64,000 nucleotides of DNA, from assembly GCA_964019695.1 (NCBI GenBank), contig OZ026518.1:107108305-107172304 (forward strand). The letters are read 5' to 3'. Below, piece after piece: positions 1 through 13,116 of this stretch. A model generated the notes under the pieces. That model worked only from the letters and a program-made list of their open reading frames with translations. It did not search any database and was not told the origin of the DNA. A program made the position numbers and the translations under genes. The DNA comes from Loripinus fragilis. Taxonomy: Eukaryota > Mollusca > Bivalvia > Lucinida > Lucinidae. Within the stretch, counting starts at the first letter, position 1. Each line of letters starts with the position of its first letter.

Positions 1-144
1 GCACAAAAAGCCCAACTTTAAATGCCCTTGCAGATATATAGGGCTTGAGATCTAAATTTGGTCTGAGTCTTAATCTACATTCACATTTTGTGTATATGAG
101 TAGTGAAGGCTCTGGTTAGTCTGTTCATTTGCACTGACTCACCT

Positions 145-372
145 GGCCCCCGAGGTTATAAAACTTTTTTCGTACTCAACTCAACTGAGCACGAAATTTA
201 TCCTGCTCATAAATGTTAAAATGCCAACAATTGTTGACATTTTAACATTTATTAGCATGATAGACACTTAAAGCAAAAACTTCTTATTTGTCGGTATTTT
301 ATTTTTTATGAGCATTTGAAATTTCCTGCTCATTTGAGTTTAGCATGAAAAAAGTTTTATAACCTTGGGGCC
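145..372. mobile_element. TIR element (ggccccgaggttataaaac family)
   Basis: Terminal inverted repeats ggcccccgaggttataaaac and gttttataaccttggggcc, with subterminal ctcaactcaactgagca and tgctcatttgagtttagca. The interior is AT-rich and noncoding. Two further copies lie in DMRT2 intron 1. Confidence 0.75.
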
Positions 373-649
373 TGGACTTCTGCTGCTTATGCATGAGATG
401 AATGCTAAAATCTTATGAACTGGCTCATATGTCGTGGGAACTCACTGGAAGTGAATGACCGAGATGCCTCCAATGAGCAACACAATGAAATGAAAATAAA
501 AAAAATGGTGAAAAACAAAATGTCTTATTATATCTACACGTATTAAATATTAAAAATATCAGCGTTTTAGCAGTTTATCTTTAGTCCAGTGTTAGAAAGA
601 AAATATAATGTTGGGAACAAGTTGAGGATTTGTTGCCAGTGGAATGCAT

Positions 650-712
650 TTTGGCCCCCCTGGTGGCTTGGGCTGCTGTCCGCTCTAGGGCAGTGGTTAT
701 GTTGTTGTTGAC
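650..712 (+). repeat. Fragment of interspersed family A
   Basis: The segment tggtggcttgggctgctgtccgctcta... recurs in diverged form near 56155-56190, just ahead of a longer family A copy. Noncoding. Confidence 0.4.
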
Positions 713-729
713 TAGTTGTTAGCTCACCA

Positions 730-1647
730 GAGCCAAAGGCTCAGGGAAGCTTATAGTATGGGACTCAAGCCGGCGTCTGTCAGTGCGTGTGTCTGTCCGT
801 CCACACTTTCAAACATGAATATCTCTGAGACCAGCTGGCCAATCATTATCAAATTTCATCTGGAGTATCATTGGGTTGGGGGATTGACTGCATTAGGTTT
901 TGGGCTAGATCGGATCAGAACTCTGGTTTCCATGGCAACAGATAGCTCCCATAGGGTTGTAATGGGTAAAAGCTTGTTACTTCTCTAGCTCCTCCATTTT
1001 TGATTGGTTCTTCTTTATTCTTGCCAGTAACAAGGACAACCATAAAATCTTTGATGGGTTCGAAATTCGGCAGAATCTGACCAAGGACTAATGAGTTAGC
1101 TGCCCTTGAGCGTCTGGAAACTTCCCAATAGACTTGTTATGGGAGAAATGTTGTGACCACTCTAGTGCCTTCATTTTGGGATGGATCCTCATTCTTGCAG
1201 GTAACAAGACAAACCATAAAAGCTCGGATGAGTTTGAATTTCGGCAAGATTCCTTCACTGACTTTGGAGTTAGCTGCCTTTCTGAAAAATCAATGAATAA
1301 TGTTGTGACCGCGTTAGTGTCTTCATTTTTGATTGAACCTTCTTCATTTTTGCAGGCAACAAGGACACCCATAGTCTCCCATGGGTTCGAAATTTGGCAG
1401 GATCCGACCAGGGACTTATGAGTTACCTGCCCTTGAGTGTCTGGAAAAATCCCCATAGACTTATAATGGGAGAAATGTTGTGACCACTCTAGTGCTTTCA
1501 ATTTTGAATGGACCTCTATTCTTGCAGTAAAGAAGGACAACTATATAAGCTTGGATGAGTTTGAATTTGTCAAGATCCCATCACCTATTATGGAGTTAGC
1601 TCCCATTAAGCATCTTAAAAATTGATGGATAATGTTGTGACCACTCT
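730..1647 (+). repeat. Tandem ~180 bp array, left part
   Basis: After a head with gtgtctgtccgtccac (about 790) come ~180 bp repeats. Each carries a form of gtgaccactctagtgcc, ttcatttttgattgg, attcttgcaggtaacaagga, gatgagtttgaat and gttagctgccctt. The array is cut at 1647 by a 4.8 kb insertion and resumes at 6473. Its open frames are chance, since they are shared by all units and lack start and codon structure. Confidence 0.8.
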
Positions 1648-4600
1648 CACACCCAGGGAGCGGAATTGACCGGACAATTGCGAGTGAACAGCAAAGTACG
1701 GCACTTGCGACGTTGTATATTGGAGGATCAGTCTCTTGCTCTTAAAAGAAAACACAGGGTGCATAAATATGTCAACACAGCAATCATTTGTGTGTCAGTC
1801 ATGAAGTTATTCATACTCACGTAAGTACCCAGATAGTTAACATGTAGTAATTGTAGTTAGGTAATATTAAAACGGATATTTGTCATCGTTCTCTTAAAAA
1901 TAATGACACTGATCAATCCATTGATGCTTCGTTTAAATGTGATCACTTTGTAAAGTTGGAATGAAATATCGCATAACAATAAAGTTTGTACGTTCTTATT
2001 ATTTTTCTACCATCTACAATTACATATCATGTTTATTCTTGAATAAAAGTTGCTGAAAGAGGGTTAACTGGAATAAAATGTAACGACTTCATGCCACCTT
2101 TTTACATCATGTGAACGGGCACTTGACAGTAAACTGAATGGGTGCTTGTGATCTAGACTGTCTGTATTGAACAGGCACTTGCCATCATTTACACATTTAG
2201 TTGAAATGATTATTGCTATATTTTGGTACCAATTTGTTTTTCCAAACAATAAATAGTCTTGATATTGTTAATATTACGAGCGTGAAGTAAATATAAAACA
2301 AAAAAAGTGTTTATTCAGCATGCATTCACTTAGTACTGGTTAGTTTTAATAATGCATCCTGGTAAGAGACAAAGCATACATTTTGCCTGCCTGGTATTAA
2401 AGTCCAGCCTTTTGGAGTTTGTGTTTTTGATTTTCAAACTAGACTATCATCCTTTAAATTAGATGGTCATTAAACCTTTTTTGTACATACTCTGCTTATC
2501 ATTGATTAAAGTGAGGATACTTATAGTCTTTCACTACATTTTTGTACTTAAAGTAAGGCTGCAAAGGGGGAAATTAGGATTAGAATAAATAGCCATCATT
2601 CAATGGCCACATCATTAAGCCCTGTTCATTAAGCAGCTAACCAATAAACAAATATGCATGGCTTGGCTTTTTTTTGGTCGTAATGTTACATTTCATTTTT
2701 ATGCAATGTGCATTTATATGGTTTTGTGTAAACTTTATGGGACACGATCAGACTGCTACTTTATGATAATTTGGGAACCGCCTTATCAGGGCTCATAATG
2801 TGAGCTTCCATATGATCAAGTGCAATTGGATATATTATATGCAGCAGATGTGAAAACAGACAGCAGTTTCAGGACAAAAGATAAACAGGATCAGGCTTAA
2901 TAAATTATGAATGAGTTGAAAAGATTTTTCCATATTAATTTAGAATTAACTGCTTTCCTTATATTTTGTAAAAAAAACGTAAACGTAAAACCCATATCAG
3001 TGTATCAGTGAGACAGTTCTTAATATCAACAAGAAATCCTTCTCTAGGAAAGAATGAACATTATTTAAATTGTTGCCTGCCCTCACAGCTGCTGATACAC
3101 TTTCTAAGTCTATATTGCAGACGATATGAACTCATAAAAGGCTTCCAAAATAAAAGTTATTGACCATAAAATGCCCCCCATCTTTGGGACTTTTGTCACT
3201 ATGATTTCCTAATACTACAATATATATATGGCACAGAATGAGGTATGTTAGCCCTCAGAGAAAAGTCACATTATCATGTAATATCAAAATTTTTATGTTA
3301 CCCAAAAATATTCAATTATATTTTGGTGCCAATGTTAAGGTACTCTTAGGTATAGTATGTATTTTTTAAGTTTGTATGTGCCCTTTTAATTGCAGGATGG
3401 CTTATAAAAGCCTTTTGATCAAGCAGAAGTGTGTTACTTACATAACTTCATGTATCATACGTTATATTTGTGAACTACACTATATAAATTATTGATTTCT
3501 TTTTTAATATCTTTATTTGATAAACTTTGATGCATATTTTAGTTAACATACCATGACCCTTACAGGCACTTTACTGCCAAATGCAAATCTGCAAACAGTT
3601 AGATTCATTCATAGAATTATATGAGTTATAAGCTGCTGAGTATGATGACCCTAAGTAGAATGCTTTATAAGGTAAATACATTTTAATTGAAATTGAGCAC
3701 ACAATCCTATCTGTAAGCTTTTAGACACTTTATATATTATTCATTCTATTGATAAAGAATAGTGTAAGGCGATATTTAACATTTTCTGGTGTATATTATC
3801 ATTATGTTGTTTGTTTTTTTATGTGTAGTATTTAATATTTATTTTAATACATTCTATTTAATGCCAAGTGCTTGCTATAAATTTTACATCATTGGGTGTT
3901 TAGATTTATTCAAATCTAATTTTTGCACTAAATATATATAGCATCTAGCTTGTACAAAATAGAACTTTATATCTATTACCAAAAGTCATTATCAATCCAC
4001 ATTTATCTTTGCAAAACATAATGTTTTTTTTAACTTTTTAAAAATAACAACACAATTGTATTGGGTTGTTCAAAGGTATTAGGTTTTAAACTCGTAATAA
4101 AGGGAATATGATAGAATTCAAGTAACAGTTGAATAAAGAAAATTCCCATGGGTTGTCATTTTTTAAGGTAACCTATATAATGATGTGAAACATATTATAT
4201 GGTTCTATATTTGTCCAAAATGTCATAAATAATACAATTTTAGCCTGACATGCTGAGATACGTTGAAATAAGATTGTTGTAATATTTTTTTGAATAATTT
4301 ATTTAGTTAAGGTTTAATATCCCTGTAAGCAAAATTTCAGTCATGTCAGGTCTCCTCACAGAGGAAGGGAGAAGGAACTGAAGAATATAATAGACTTAAT
4401 AGCCCCCCCCCCTCCAACTAAGTTTGTCTCATGTGATTCAAATCTAATTCTGCGTACATGCCAAATATGATGGGCCATCTCTCTGAAAGCTGTGACAGAG
4501 ATAACACCTCTCTATACTCATAAAACTGTTAGAATAGGTGTCTTTATAAGATACAATAATACTGCATGTCATTTGTGTTCAATTAAAAACCACGTGTATA

Positions 4601-6472
4601 GATAAGAACTAATTTGATATCACTTTAAAATTCCTATATTTTAAGGTAACGTAGTTAACTTTGATATTGCAGGATATCTGCTGAAGAGCTAACATATCTT
4701 TTTGTGGATTATATAAAGAGTTTGTTGGAGACCATAATGGACAAAGCTTCGGAGGTCTTTTGACAGCCATTGGTGTTGTGATATCACTGTACTAAATAAT
4801 ATTAATATATTTGAAATTAAGCAACATATCTAACATTACTATTATAGATGAATATTGTTTTGCTGCATGCTGTTACTGTTGAATGAATTTATTTAAGAGC
4901 GTTCAATGCGATTAAGAGAGCATGATGATCAATTAGAATTAGATCTGACTTTTATTTGCACAATAGGATTTGAGACTATTATAGGGTAACAGAGTTAAGA
5001 TGGCTGTAACACAGTAAACCCTATACAGCCAGAAACTAACATGAGCCATTTTGCATCTCATATTCATATAGACATTTGATGCAGTTTTTGAAAATCGTAA
5101 AATATCCCCTCAATGGGAGAGGGTTTACATTAGCATATTTTTATGTTGCATACGTTACTATTTGCATTATGGTTTCAAGATAAGCATGCTACTGAAGTAT
5201 GATATACTGCTGGTAATCACTCTATTAGCATGGCTGCTGAATATATATATGTGTGTTTTTAAACCTCATGACTTTATTCTCGATATCATTGAAAATTAAT
5301 AAAGTGGCAGCTATTTTCAAATGCCTAAACACTCTAAAAGGTAGGGAGCAGGTATTCACAGTTTTGGTTAGGTTACTTAATTGTCTTTGTAGCAGCATAA
5401 AAAATTAGACCCAGTAAACACTAATAAACATTTCAAGAGATTCAACAGGCATAAAATATTTTCTCAAAAATAGGGTAGTAATGCAAAATATAACATAGGT
5501 ACATACAGTAGTAGTTGTAGGTTACAATATTACATGACACTTGTCAGAGGGTAACATTTATTTTAAACATAAGACATTGGGCTTCATGGAAATCAGAGTC
5601 AGCAAAATTCCCCCTGTGTGTGTGGTAGGGATGGGCGGAGTGTGTTGGATCCGACCCATATCTATCCCATGGCCTATTAGTCTGGATTTCATTCAGGATC
5701 GTGCTTCATACCATTTTTAATGAATGATATATGGGTCAGCTTATGACCTTTTGGAATGAGATTTTAGTTGCTCTTTAAGGATCAATGTTTGGTTTCAGAA
5801 GATCAAAAGTAGCATGTAGTGTTGGTGAATATATGCAGCAGTCAATAAAATATGGAAAAATGAAATATGGGTCAGCTTATGACATTTTTGAATGAGATTT
5901 AGTTGCTCTTTAAGGATCAATGTTTGGTTTCATATGATCAAAAATAGCCTGTTGTGTGGGTAGATATATGCAGGAGTCGATAAAAGCAGACAGTATTTTA
6001 GAACAAACGTTTCTTGACAGGGAAAGGTGAAATATTGGCACTGATATACTTAAATTGAGAAAAAAACATATAGCCCTCAGTATACAAGTGACCGTTCAGT
6101 TAAGTTGTGGTTGTCATGTACAATACCTAAGCGAACGACAGCAAGTGATTGAACGATGCCATGCTCCCACGTGTGTCATATTTTCGACATTTGCCGTGCT
6201 CTGGTTTTGTTTTGCCAAAAAGTATTAGTGTTTACTAAGAAAGTACTAATATAAGAAGAGTAAAACTCCTAATGACTGTGAATTTGCGTTTTAATGCATG
6301 TTTTTTTCATGTTTGAAAATTCGAAAATCAATCACCCGTTGTTGATAAACAAGTGATTAGAATTCAAATTCACTGAACATGGACAATGAAATAGGATTTC
6401 AATCCAGCCAGAAAATAACTCACAAATATAATTTACCTTCTACACCCAAAACACTTCCGCTCCCTGGGTGTG
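1648..6472. mobile_element. 4.8 kb element with 18 bp TIRs and ACTCT target duplication
   Basis: The left end cacacccagggagcggaa (1648-1665) is exactly complementary to the right end ttccgctccctgggtgtg (6455-6472). Both sides are flanked by actct (1643-1647, 6473-6477). The surrounding tandem array supplies the empty site, gaccactctagtgcc, so the boundaries are certain. The 4825 bp interior is AT-rich with no transposase-like frame: a large nonautonomous DNA element or one carrying captured sequence. It contains a partial duplication at 5724-5985. The superfamily is unclear; a 5 bp duplication with CAC ends could suggest Transib-like mobilisation, but that is a guess. Confidence 0.85.
5724..5985 (+). 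repeat. ~145 bp tandem duplication within the 4.8 kb element
   Basis: Two adjacent copies share atatgggtcagcttatgac, gttgctctttaaggatcaa, tgtttggtttca and atatatgcag, with scattered differences. A related scrap (tatatgcagcagatg... aaaacagacagcag) is at about 2838. Noncoding. Confidence 0.8.
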
Positions 6473-7075
6473 ACTCTAGCGCCTTCATTTTTGATTGGAT
6501 CTTCTTCATTGTTTCAGGTAACAACGACAACCATAAAAACTTGGATGAGTTTGAACATTAAGTAGAACCAACCTAAGACTGTTGAGTAAACTGCCCTCGA
6601 GTGTCATAAAAAATCTGCATAGACTTACATTGAGAGATCTTTTGTGACCACTCTAGCACCTTCATTTTTTGATTGGATCTTCCTCAGTCTTGCAGGTAAC
6701 TAGGACACCCATAAAAGCTTTAATGATTTAGATTATCTGCCACACCCGGCCACCAATTACAGAATTAGCTGCACTTGAGCATCTAAAATATAGCTGTATA
6801 ATGTTGTGTTCACTCTAGAGCCTTCATTTTTCATTTGATGTTTTTCATCCGTGTAGGGTATCAGGACATACGTTAAAGTATAGATCGGTCAGATCTGATC
6901 ACTGACTACAGAGTTAGCTGCCCTTGAGCATCTGAAAATATACTTTCACAATTTTTATTCAGATCTTTTTAATACTTGCAGATAACCAGGACTGGCATAA
7001 TAACTTATGTTTTTGAATTAGTTCCTGGTCACTGCTTCAAGTTCAGAGTTACCTGCCTTTGAGCATCATAAATTA
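6473..7075 (+). repeat. Tandem ~180 bp array, right part
   Basis: Continuation of the 730-1647 array past the insertion: units contain ctctagcgccttcattttt, gattggatcttc, caggtaac and gttagctgcccttgagcatc. The units become more diverged toward 7075. Confidence 0.8.
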
Positions 7076-7084
7076 TGGTATCTC

Positions 7085-7345
7085 CAAACATTATGCTGGC
7101 TCCCAGGTGAGTGATCGTTGATTATTGTAACTCCCATTATGGGAGTCTGTAATTGTTCTATGTTATTTTGTACGTTACTTTATGTCCATTCTAGTTTTGC
7201 AATCATCTTTATGGGGAAGAGAGAGCTGGTTGCTTTGCTTAGTTTGTCTTCATGGTGTCTCTTGGTTGTTGTGTGGCTCTTCCTTGCGGTGCCATTGGTT
7301 TGTCTGCAGCTTGTGATTGTGGTATTTCCTGACCATTTCGAACCT
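7085..7345 (+). repeat. Interspersed repeat family A, copy
   Basis: Diagnostic segments: gggagtctgtaattgttcta, tgtccattctag, atggggaagagagagctgg, gtgattgtggtatttcctga. Other copies: 33205-33290, 56190-56460 and 63466-63735 on +; 54955-55175 and 60700-60960 on -; a tail scrap at 8770-8815. Several copies keep a hydrophobic open frame, but frames break differently in each copy. Probably a SINE- or MITE-like noncoding repeat. Confidence 0.65.
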
Positions 7346-7523
7346 CAGACACTTCTAGACCCAGATATTAACCTATTTGCTGACTGGAAACCTACATCTT
7401 GGTATCTGCCACTCAGAATCCCAGTTGTATGTGGACAGCCTTTATGTTTGATCTTTTTTGTGATTAAGTAAAGGGCATTTTTGTGTTGTTATGAAATAGA
7501 GAGAAATTAAGGTACTGCGCATA

Positions 7524-8755
7524 CGAGGTGTGACTAAAAAGTTCTCGGTCCGATATGCTTCGTGAGATTCATTGAATTAAAATCTTTGTCAGTCTGTCAT
7601 TTGATCTAATTGAAGTACATTGAGAGTGTGAAAAGCATGCGGTCATGCTTGGTTGCTTAAGTAAAACACTTTAAAGGTAGGACACGTTTGCATAATGGAG
7701 TAATTTGAAACCGGAGCTGTTATCAAGTATTTCTGTAAGAAAGGAATGCCTCCCAAGGAAATTCATGAAGGCTTCATAGAAACCCTTGGGAAGGAGTCTC
7801 ATTATAGCACTGTAAAAAATGGGCAGCAGAGAGGGGGAGAGAGAGCCTTGAGGATGATAGACGGTCTAGCCGCCCCAAAGATGCCACCACTGATGAAAAT
7901 GTCAAGCTCCTGCACACCCTGGTTATGTGTGATAGGAGGCCTGCGAAGCATGCCTAGCGAAGTGGGCATAAGTTTTGGGGCAGTGAGTACTATCATCCCT
8001 AATCTACATCTTAGGTATGTCAAAGGTTGCCGCGAATGTTGACCGGTGATCAGAAAAGGACGGGGTCGATATTTATAGGTATCTTTTGTCTCGCTATGAA
8101 GATGATCCCAGCGATTTTATGGGTTTACCACTTTGACCAAGACTCAAAAATGCAGAGCAAACAATGGAAGCACCCTGGCTCACCCCCTCCTAAGAAATAT
8201 AAGAGGGTTCATTCAGCAGGGAAGGTGATGGCTTCAATCTTTTGGTCAAGAGGTGATCATGATTGATTATCTTTAGTAAGGTCGCATGATAAACAGTGCT
8301 TATTATGCAGTCAAATTGAGGTGGCTACGCCAGGAAATTGTAAGAAAGAGGCGAGGAAAACTGACTAGCGGTGTTCCGCTCATGCAGGACGACGCCCCGC
8401 TCACATGTCACAAGTTGGCATGACTGCTGCGACTGAATGTGGATTTGAATTCCTTCCTCACCCCCCCCCCCCCATATTCTCCTGATATGGCTCCTTCTGA
8501 CTTCTATCTGTTCCCAAAACTGAAATCCCATCTTCGTGATACACAGTATGGAAGCAATGAAGGCGTCATAGAGGCAGTAAACAAGTACTTGGGGACCAGG
8601 AAAAGGCCTTCTATTTTGAAGGAATAAGAAAGCTTGAACAGAGATGGGTTAAGTGCATTGCCTTGAAGGGAGATTATATTTAAAAGTAATGGTCAAATTT
8701 TCATTTCCTGGTAGCCCGAAGTACAAGGGGCTGAGAACTTTTTGATCTTCCCTCG
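7524..8755 (+). mobile_element. Mariner-type transposon, inactivated
   Basis: 1232 bp between TA dinucleotides (7522-7523, 8756-8757). TIRs begin cgaggtgtgactaaaaagtt and, on the other strand, cgagggaagatcaaaaagtt. The interior encodes broken mariner transposase: GMPPKEIHEGF near the N-terminus and YSPDMAPSDFYLFPKLKSHL near 8479-8535, which includes the third catalytic Asp of the DD34D triad. Frames are broken and a poly-C tract (8460-8473) interrupts the domain just ahead of YSPDMAP. The class is certain; activity is excluded. Confidence 0.9.
7746..8627 (+). pseudogene. Mariner transposase remnant
   Basis: Translation in shifting frames gives an N-terminal helix-turn-helix-like segment starting MPPKEIHEGF, a middle piece, and the C-terminal catalytic block SPDMAPSDFYLFPKLK. 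At least two frameshifts separate these pieces, so no intact enzyme can be made. Confidence 0.8.
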
Positions 8756-8815
8756 TAGGGTTAAATGGTCTTCAGTGTGTGATTGTGGTATTTTCTGGTC
8801 ATACTCACTTACTTT

Positions 8816-10200
8816 TTAAATGGTATTGAATTGTTATGGGAGAAAAATGTTTATGACAAATGATTGATTCCCCTGTATACAAAATCACAAGTGACATTCA
8901 ATCACTTATACTGCCCAGCTGAATATTACTATACAAATGTATTTCTCTATAAGCATTATTGGTGTTTTATACAGTGTAACACATGCCATATTGAGCCATG
9001 TAATAGGATTAAATGACATATGCTACTAAATATTTCCCATGTTGAAATAAGTTCAATACTTTGCATACAGTTTGCTTTATGCATGGGCTATCTATTTATG
9101 AAATATAAAGGATATGTCACCATGCTATTATTTTTTCATTATCTCATATGGAAGTTTTCAGCATTTGACCAATTTTCTAAAAAGATGAAAGAATAACACT
9201 AGTCCTAAATATTGAGCTAAAATAGTTGTTATCTTAGCCGGTTTTTTTCTTTTAACTTAAATTATTGCTCATGACCTCAAACCTTTTAAGAAAATGTGCA
9301 AGTTTATTTGTTATCCCAAGATGTGACAAGATACTGTATGGTATATTTTGGCAAATCCTTGAAAATTGGAACTTGTTTTTCGAATAAATTATATATTAAA
9401 AATCTGATGTTGAATATCTCAAGAATTTATTTTTATTTCATGGACTGTTATAATACCTCTTAGAAAAAAGAATAATAATCTGGGGTCACCGAATTAATTA
9501 CCTTTCAGGAGGGCCAATTTTATCCCCACCCTCATAGGTTTCATGCATAATTCAAAATAAAAAGTTCAGGAATGACCATTTCGGTCGTTTTGATGATGTT
9601 ATTTTTCTAGTATGAAGTAATTTAGCATTAAAATGCTAAAATATGGAAGAAAAAAAACCCCACTGGTTTCGTAGCCAGACATGCTAGCCACTCGGTCATG
9701 AGGTCAGGTCAAAATAAACGTACATATAGAAGAGACAATCCGAGTCTCAGCCACTTTCGTATTTGTAACTACATCGTTTGATTTAGTCTGATCTACATTT
9801 ATCTGTCTTTGGTACTGAGGCGATCAGTTCTGATAAAAAGTCATTAGATATTTGGGACACATTTTGATACTTTTATTTTGTCAAGAAATTGTCGAAACAT
9901 CAATATGACATAAGGGTATCTAAAATCTGTGTTGATCCGAATTCGTAAATGGTCGAAAGACAGGACCCAAGCAACTTTACCTGTATCCCGACTCAGGAAT
10001 GATGTGCATATGAATTAGCTGCATATGTCTTTATAAATAGTGATAGAGAAAAAGAAGAAATATATATTGACTTTTGGAATAGGTGTTTCTACTACATTAA
10101 TGCCTAAAATAGTTAAAGGCTTACTTTCCATTAAAAATTAGCATTTTTCATGCTATACAAATAATGAAATAAAAACCTGATATTATCACTTACATGTATT
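8816..10200. other. AT-rich noncoding stretch
   Basis: No supported gene. On the - strand near 9655-9715 there is a tRNA-like stretch (accgagtggctagcatgtc and an anticodon-arm-like tctggctacgaaaccag) without a B box, possibly a truncated tRNA-derived repeat. Nothing else is recognisable. Confidence 0.4.
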
Positions 10201-10204
10201 ATGT

Positions 10205-10995
10205 CACCCCCTGTCAGGGTCGGGAGACGTATTGTTTCTCCCCCATGCATCCGTCGGTCTGTCCGTCCATCTGGATGCCTTCACAAAATCTTGTGAATGC
10301 AACTCCCCCTACAATTTTAGCTGGATCTGTTTGAAACTTTTCAGGTGTTTTTGTCAAGGTTGGAAGATGTGCAAGACGTTTGGCTGATATCCTCAGATTA
10401 ATTGTTGTCACTTTTTTTTCACAGTTTGGACTTAGTCATTTTTGGGCTTTAAGCATTTAGACAGTGGGTGTCTTGTGGACGCAACTCCTACAGTTTTAAC
10501 AGGATCTTTTTGAAACTTTCAAGGTCGGAAGATGTGCAAGACGTTTGGCTGTAATCCTCAGATTAATTTGTGTCACTTTTTTTACAGTTTGGACTTAGTC
10601 TTTTTTCGGCTAAAAGCATTTAGAGACTGGGTATCTTGTGGACACAACTCCTATAATTTTAACTTGATCTTTTTGAAACTTTGCAGATGTTTTTGTCTAG
10701 GTCCGAAGATGTGGATCATGTTTGGCTGTACTCCTCAGATTAATTTTTGTCACTTTTTTCGCAGTTCGGACTAAGTCTTTTTTTTAGACACTGGGTATGT
10801 TGTGAACCCAACTTCTACACCAAGTGTTTTTGTCAAGGTCTGAAGATGTGCATGACATTTGACTGTAATCCTCAAATTAAATTTTGTCACTTTTTTCGCA
10901 GTTTTAACTTAATCAGTTTCTACCAAAGCATATAGGCACTGGGTATCTCCTCCTACAATTTTACCTGGGTGTTTTTTAAACTTTGCAGCTGTTTT
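10205..10995 (+). repeat. 'gtccgtc'-headed repeat with ~165 bp tandem units
   Basis: Head near 10250-10275 (tcggtctgtccgtccat), then about four units with tttttgaaacttt, tttgtcaaggtc, gaagatgtgcaagacgtttg, ctgtaatcctcagattaa and agcatttagacactgggt. Noncoding. Same architecture as 13435-14207 but different sequence. Confidence 0.75.
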
Positions 10996-11215
10996 TGTCT
11001 GAAGATGTGCATGTGATTGGATGCAACATGGATTTTCTATTATAATGGAAATAATATATGATTATTAACTTTTTCCCAAATGATGGATTGGTACTGCATT
11101 AGCTAGATATCTATGCTGGATTTACATAACAAAGTCACCATTATTTCAGTTTGAAATTGCATTTAGTGACATTTGGATCTTTCTGACAACAAAGAGGGTG
11201 GGGGAGACATCTATT

Positions 11216-11220
<5 letters not shown>

Positions 11221-11254
<34 letters not shown>
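11221..11254 (+). repeat. Poly-A tract (~34 bp)
   Basis: An uninterrupted run of A. It could be a microsatellite or the tail of a retroposed sequence; no target duplication was seen. Confidence 0.9.
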
Positions 11255-11256
<2 letters not shown>

Positions 11257-11382
11257 AAAAACAATTCTAGTTTTGCTGGAAGTTTCATCAACATTCCTCA
11301 GAAGCCAGCTGATCTGAATCTTAACTGTATTAATATGTGATATATGCGGGTGCAGCATGGTAACAGCTAGTATGATTATTAA

Positions 11383-11934
11383 CCCTTTGTATTCTGATGG
11401 TTCTTACCATACATATTGAAACAATAAGCTCACTGGTAAATGTATACTTCGATTTGGTGGTATTTACGCGTATTGCCGGTACTTCATAGACCGGAAGTGG
11501 TAGATATTGGTGTTAATACTATATAGAAAAACATGCCATATACCTAAAGGGCTATAGACTTCAATCATTTTTAAGTATTCAGTATGTGCATGGCGATTTA
11601 TGTAAGCATTTAGGAATGTACTCGAATCTATTCCTAGATGCTTACATAAATCGCCAAGTGCATGCCGAATACTTAAAAATGATCTAATTCCTTTAGGCAT
11701 ATGGCATGTTTTTCTATATAGTATTAACACCAATATCTACTAGTGCCGGCAATACGCGTAAATACCACCAAATCGACGTATACATTTACCAGTGTAATAA
11801 GAAGTCACAGGAAGAATTTTCTAAATTATGGTGTATTTCTGTCACTGAAGGTTATTTTAACATTAGCAAACAGTGCAGACTCAGATGAAATGTGTGCCAA
11901 AGTACCCGTTTAGGGGTTTTCAGTATACAAAGGG
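11383..11934. mobile_element. TTAA-flanked foldback MITE (552 bp)
   Basis: Ends ccctttgtattc and gtatacaaaggg, flanked on both sides by TTAA (11379-11382, 11935-11938), the piggyBac signature. Long inner arms pair: ggtatttacgcgtattgccgg / ccggcaatacgcgtaaatacc, caccaatatctac, gcatggcgatttatgtaagc and their complements, around a centre at about 11620. A related end (accctttgtattcgg) lies at about 25952. Noncoding. Confidence 0.8.
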
Positions 11935-12004
11935 TTAACTATACAAGCCTAGTGTCCATTTTGTGGGACATACAAACAGCGCAGACCCAGATCAGAGCTG
12001 CATA

Positions 12005-12100
12005 ATGTGAGGGGAGAATTCTGCAATACTTTTGACTTGCATTAAGGGATAAACTGTCTTGAAAACAAGTTTTTGGTCTTCATTTTGATTTGCCCATTAA
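12005..12100. mobile_element. cagtaaaacctg MITE fragment
   Basis: attctgcaatacttttgact, tgcattaagggataa and ttgaaaacaagtttttggtc correspond to one half of the full copies. No TIR is preserved. Confidence 0.45.
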
Positions 12101-13026
12101 GACAGGTTTTACAATATACATGTATATGATTAGTCAGGGCCCATCAATAGTTTTTCAGGCCCCCACCAAAACTGATAGTGGTAAAGAATGATGGTAAACT
12201 TTTGTTACTGATTTATTGAGCTTTATTCTTCCTCCCTTTTAATCCAGTTCTTGGGCCTTGGCATGTCGTAATAGGGATGATTTTTTTTGTTCAAATGCTA
12301 ATCGATGGTTGTTGACCTTGACCTACATAACACCAAGATCATTTCAAACGTTTACTTAAGTATTAAATGTAATTTTTCGGAGGTTCATGGACCCCCTAGG
12401 ATCAGTTCAAAGCAAGTGTAATCGGAAATCGGAAGCGTGTATCGTTAACCCATTTAAGGCGAATGGTATGTCCCACACTAATGAGGGTCTGGATGGGGGG
12501 TCTGGTATTCACTATTCATTAAAAAGTTAGCCCATTATTCATCTCATTAAAATTTTGGTTATTTATTAAAATAAGACCAGTTATTCATTAAAATTATTCA
12601 TTAAAATACCAATATTTCTACGGACGAGGCATTGGTCAATATATATATATATATAGTTATGTTTTAAGATTCGAGCAAGCGAAGCGGCCGAGGAAAAATT
12701 TCTGTATCTTTATCGAGTAAATGGCATTTTAGAGAGAAAAAGTAGGGATAGTAAGATATCTTCAAGAAAAAGTATGGAAATGTAGGAACACAAGGAAAAG
12801 TAGGGCCTATCTGAAAGTCTGATTAATCAACTTTCTATCATAATCAGCATGATAAAAGGTTACAATAAAACCACCAAAACAGGATAACTTTTGCAAACTG
12901 AGAAATTAAGTGGCCTGATAAGGGTTAAATTAATAAAATCCGAGCGAGCGAGGAATTTTTTTTATTGATTTTATTGGAACAATTAAAATATGACCCCCAT
13001 GCTGGGAAGCCAAAGTTAATGGCGAG

Positions 13027-13079
13027 CCCCCCCCCCCCCCCTACTAGCCACATGAAAATTCATATGATTTTTAGCAAAC

Positions 13080-13110
<31 letters not shown>

Positions 13111-13116
13111 AAAAAA
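13027..13116 (+). repeat. Poly-C tracts and poly-A
   Basis: C runs at about 13027-13041 and 13080-13100, the latter directly followed by a run of A. The chance open frame here is proline/lysine low complexity and is not a gene. Confidence 0.85.

Noticed and set aside
1648..6472. LTR retrotransposon, because of the 5 bp target duplication
   Set aside because: The termini are inverted repeats rather than long direct repeats, ends are not TG...CA, and no gag or pol is present.
7118..7471. 117-codon hydrophobic frame as a membrane protein
   Set aside because: It lies in interspersed family A, whose other copies break the frame differently.
9655..9715. tRNA-Arg-like sequence on the minus strand
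   Set aside because: D-arm and anticodon-arm-like parts are visible, but the B box and T arm are missing.
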